Part shown: positions 63,898 through 64,000 of the stretch, piece by piece
How positions within the stretch are numbered: position 1 is the first letter of the stretch
Layout of the letters: every line of letters starts with the position of its first letter
NCBI RefSeq assembly: GCF_000024785.1
Contig: NC_013441.1
Location: forward strand, 620,001-684,000
Length of the DNA: 64,000 nucleotides
Direction: 5' to 3'
Origin: Gordonia bronchialis DSM 43247
GTDB taxonomy: Bacteria > Actinomycetota > Actinomycetes > Mycobacteriales > Mycobacteriaceae
Position numbers and translations under genes: made by a program
Notes under the pieces: generated by a model
What the model saw: the letters and a program-made list of their open reading frames with translations, nothing else
What the model was told of the DNA's origin: nothing
The model's database searches: none

Positions 63898-64000
63898 TGG
63901 TGTCCTCTGCTGGTCGGATCGGCCGCCGGAAAGAGCTCGGACAACCGTCGGTCGGAGGCGGTCACGAACTGGTCGAGGACGTGGCCGATGGTGGTGGTCC
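63894..64000 (-). CDS. C-terminal end of an upstream NRPS, cut by the window edge
   Basis: The last 34 residues end SRGHQ before TGA and overlap the next gene by GTGA. The visible TIGHVLDQFVTASDRRLSEL is the linker that usually follows a condensation or epimerisation domain. So another NRPS gene precedes mbtF in the same operon, probably ending in a C- or E-type domain. Nothing more can be said of its content. Confidence 0.65.
   Translation of the reverse strand, partial: TTTIGHVLDQFVTASDRRLSELFPAADPTSRGHQ

Overview
The window is GC-rich chromosomal DNA from an actinomycete, most likely a Gordonia-like member of the Mycobacteriales. The evidence is a mycobactin/nocobactin-type siderophore locus with an IdeR/DtxR-like iron box, an egtB-egtD ergothioneine pair, rml genes for dTDP-rhamnose, DUF5709, EXLDI and DUF6541 proteins, frequent GTG/TTG starts and at least one leaderless promoter. 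The genus is an inference; no rRNA or species marker is present.

Layout. 0-6 kb: a tRNA-Thr(CGT), a secreted lipase, an ASCH/AraC/VOC regulatory group, a pterin-dehydratase-like/VOC fusion, a DUF559/AbiEi-like protein and malic enzyme. 6-16 kb: a GntR-MFS operon, a large DUF6541 membrane protein, a zinc-ribbon/MBL protein, galE, an alpha/beta hydrolase and the divergent rmlB / rmlA-rmlC locus. 16-24 kb: a DrrA/DrrB-like exporter pair that looks damaged at both ends, an EXLDI protein with a palindromic operator inside its promoter, DUF2304 plus two glycosyltransferases, a flippase-like protein, an M1 peptidase and DoxX. 24-31 kb: small membrane and acidic proteins, a Clp-N/HTH protein beside two strong palindromes, egtB-egtD, an LLM flavoprotein, a SHOCT protein and a HAD phosphatase. 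31-37 kb: an oligopeptide/dipeptide ABC importer (two permeases, a fused double ATPase and a lipoprotein).

37-64 kb is a mycobactin-type gene cluster in two arms. The left arm has divergent mbtA(-) and mbtI-mbtB(+) around an iron box, then mbtE(+). The right arm, on the minus strand and entering from beyond the window, has the end of an unnamed NRPS, an mbtF-like NRPS, a type II thioesterase and an unusual PKS ordered AT-(linker)-KR-ACP-ACP-methyltransferase, with no ketosynthase. The expected logic is: MbtI makes salicylate, MbtA loads it on the MbtB aryl carrier, MbtB adds and cyclises Ser/Thr, MbtE and MbtF add lysine-type residues, and the PKS supplies a hydroxyacyl unit that the extra domain may C-methylate. 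The acylation, lysine-hydroxylation and ketosynthase genes are not in the window.

Mobile and repeated DNA is concentrated here. An IS630-family element and a 161-bp MITE sit side by side in the stop codon of mbtB. An IS481-family remnant abuts the 3' end of the PKS. A family of palindromic intergenic repeats occurs at four places, three of them between convergent genes. Between the two siderophore arms lie a YncE-like secreted beta-propeller and an HxlR/DUF1761 divergent pair, which suggests later insertion or rearrangement.
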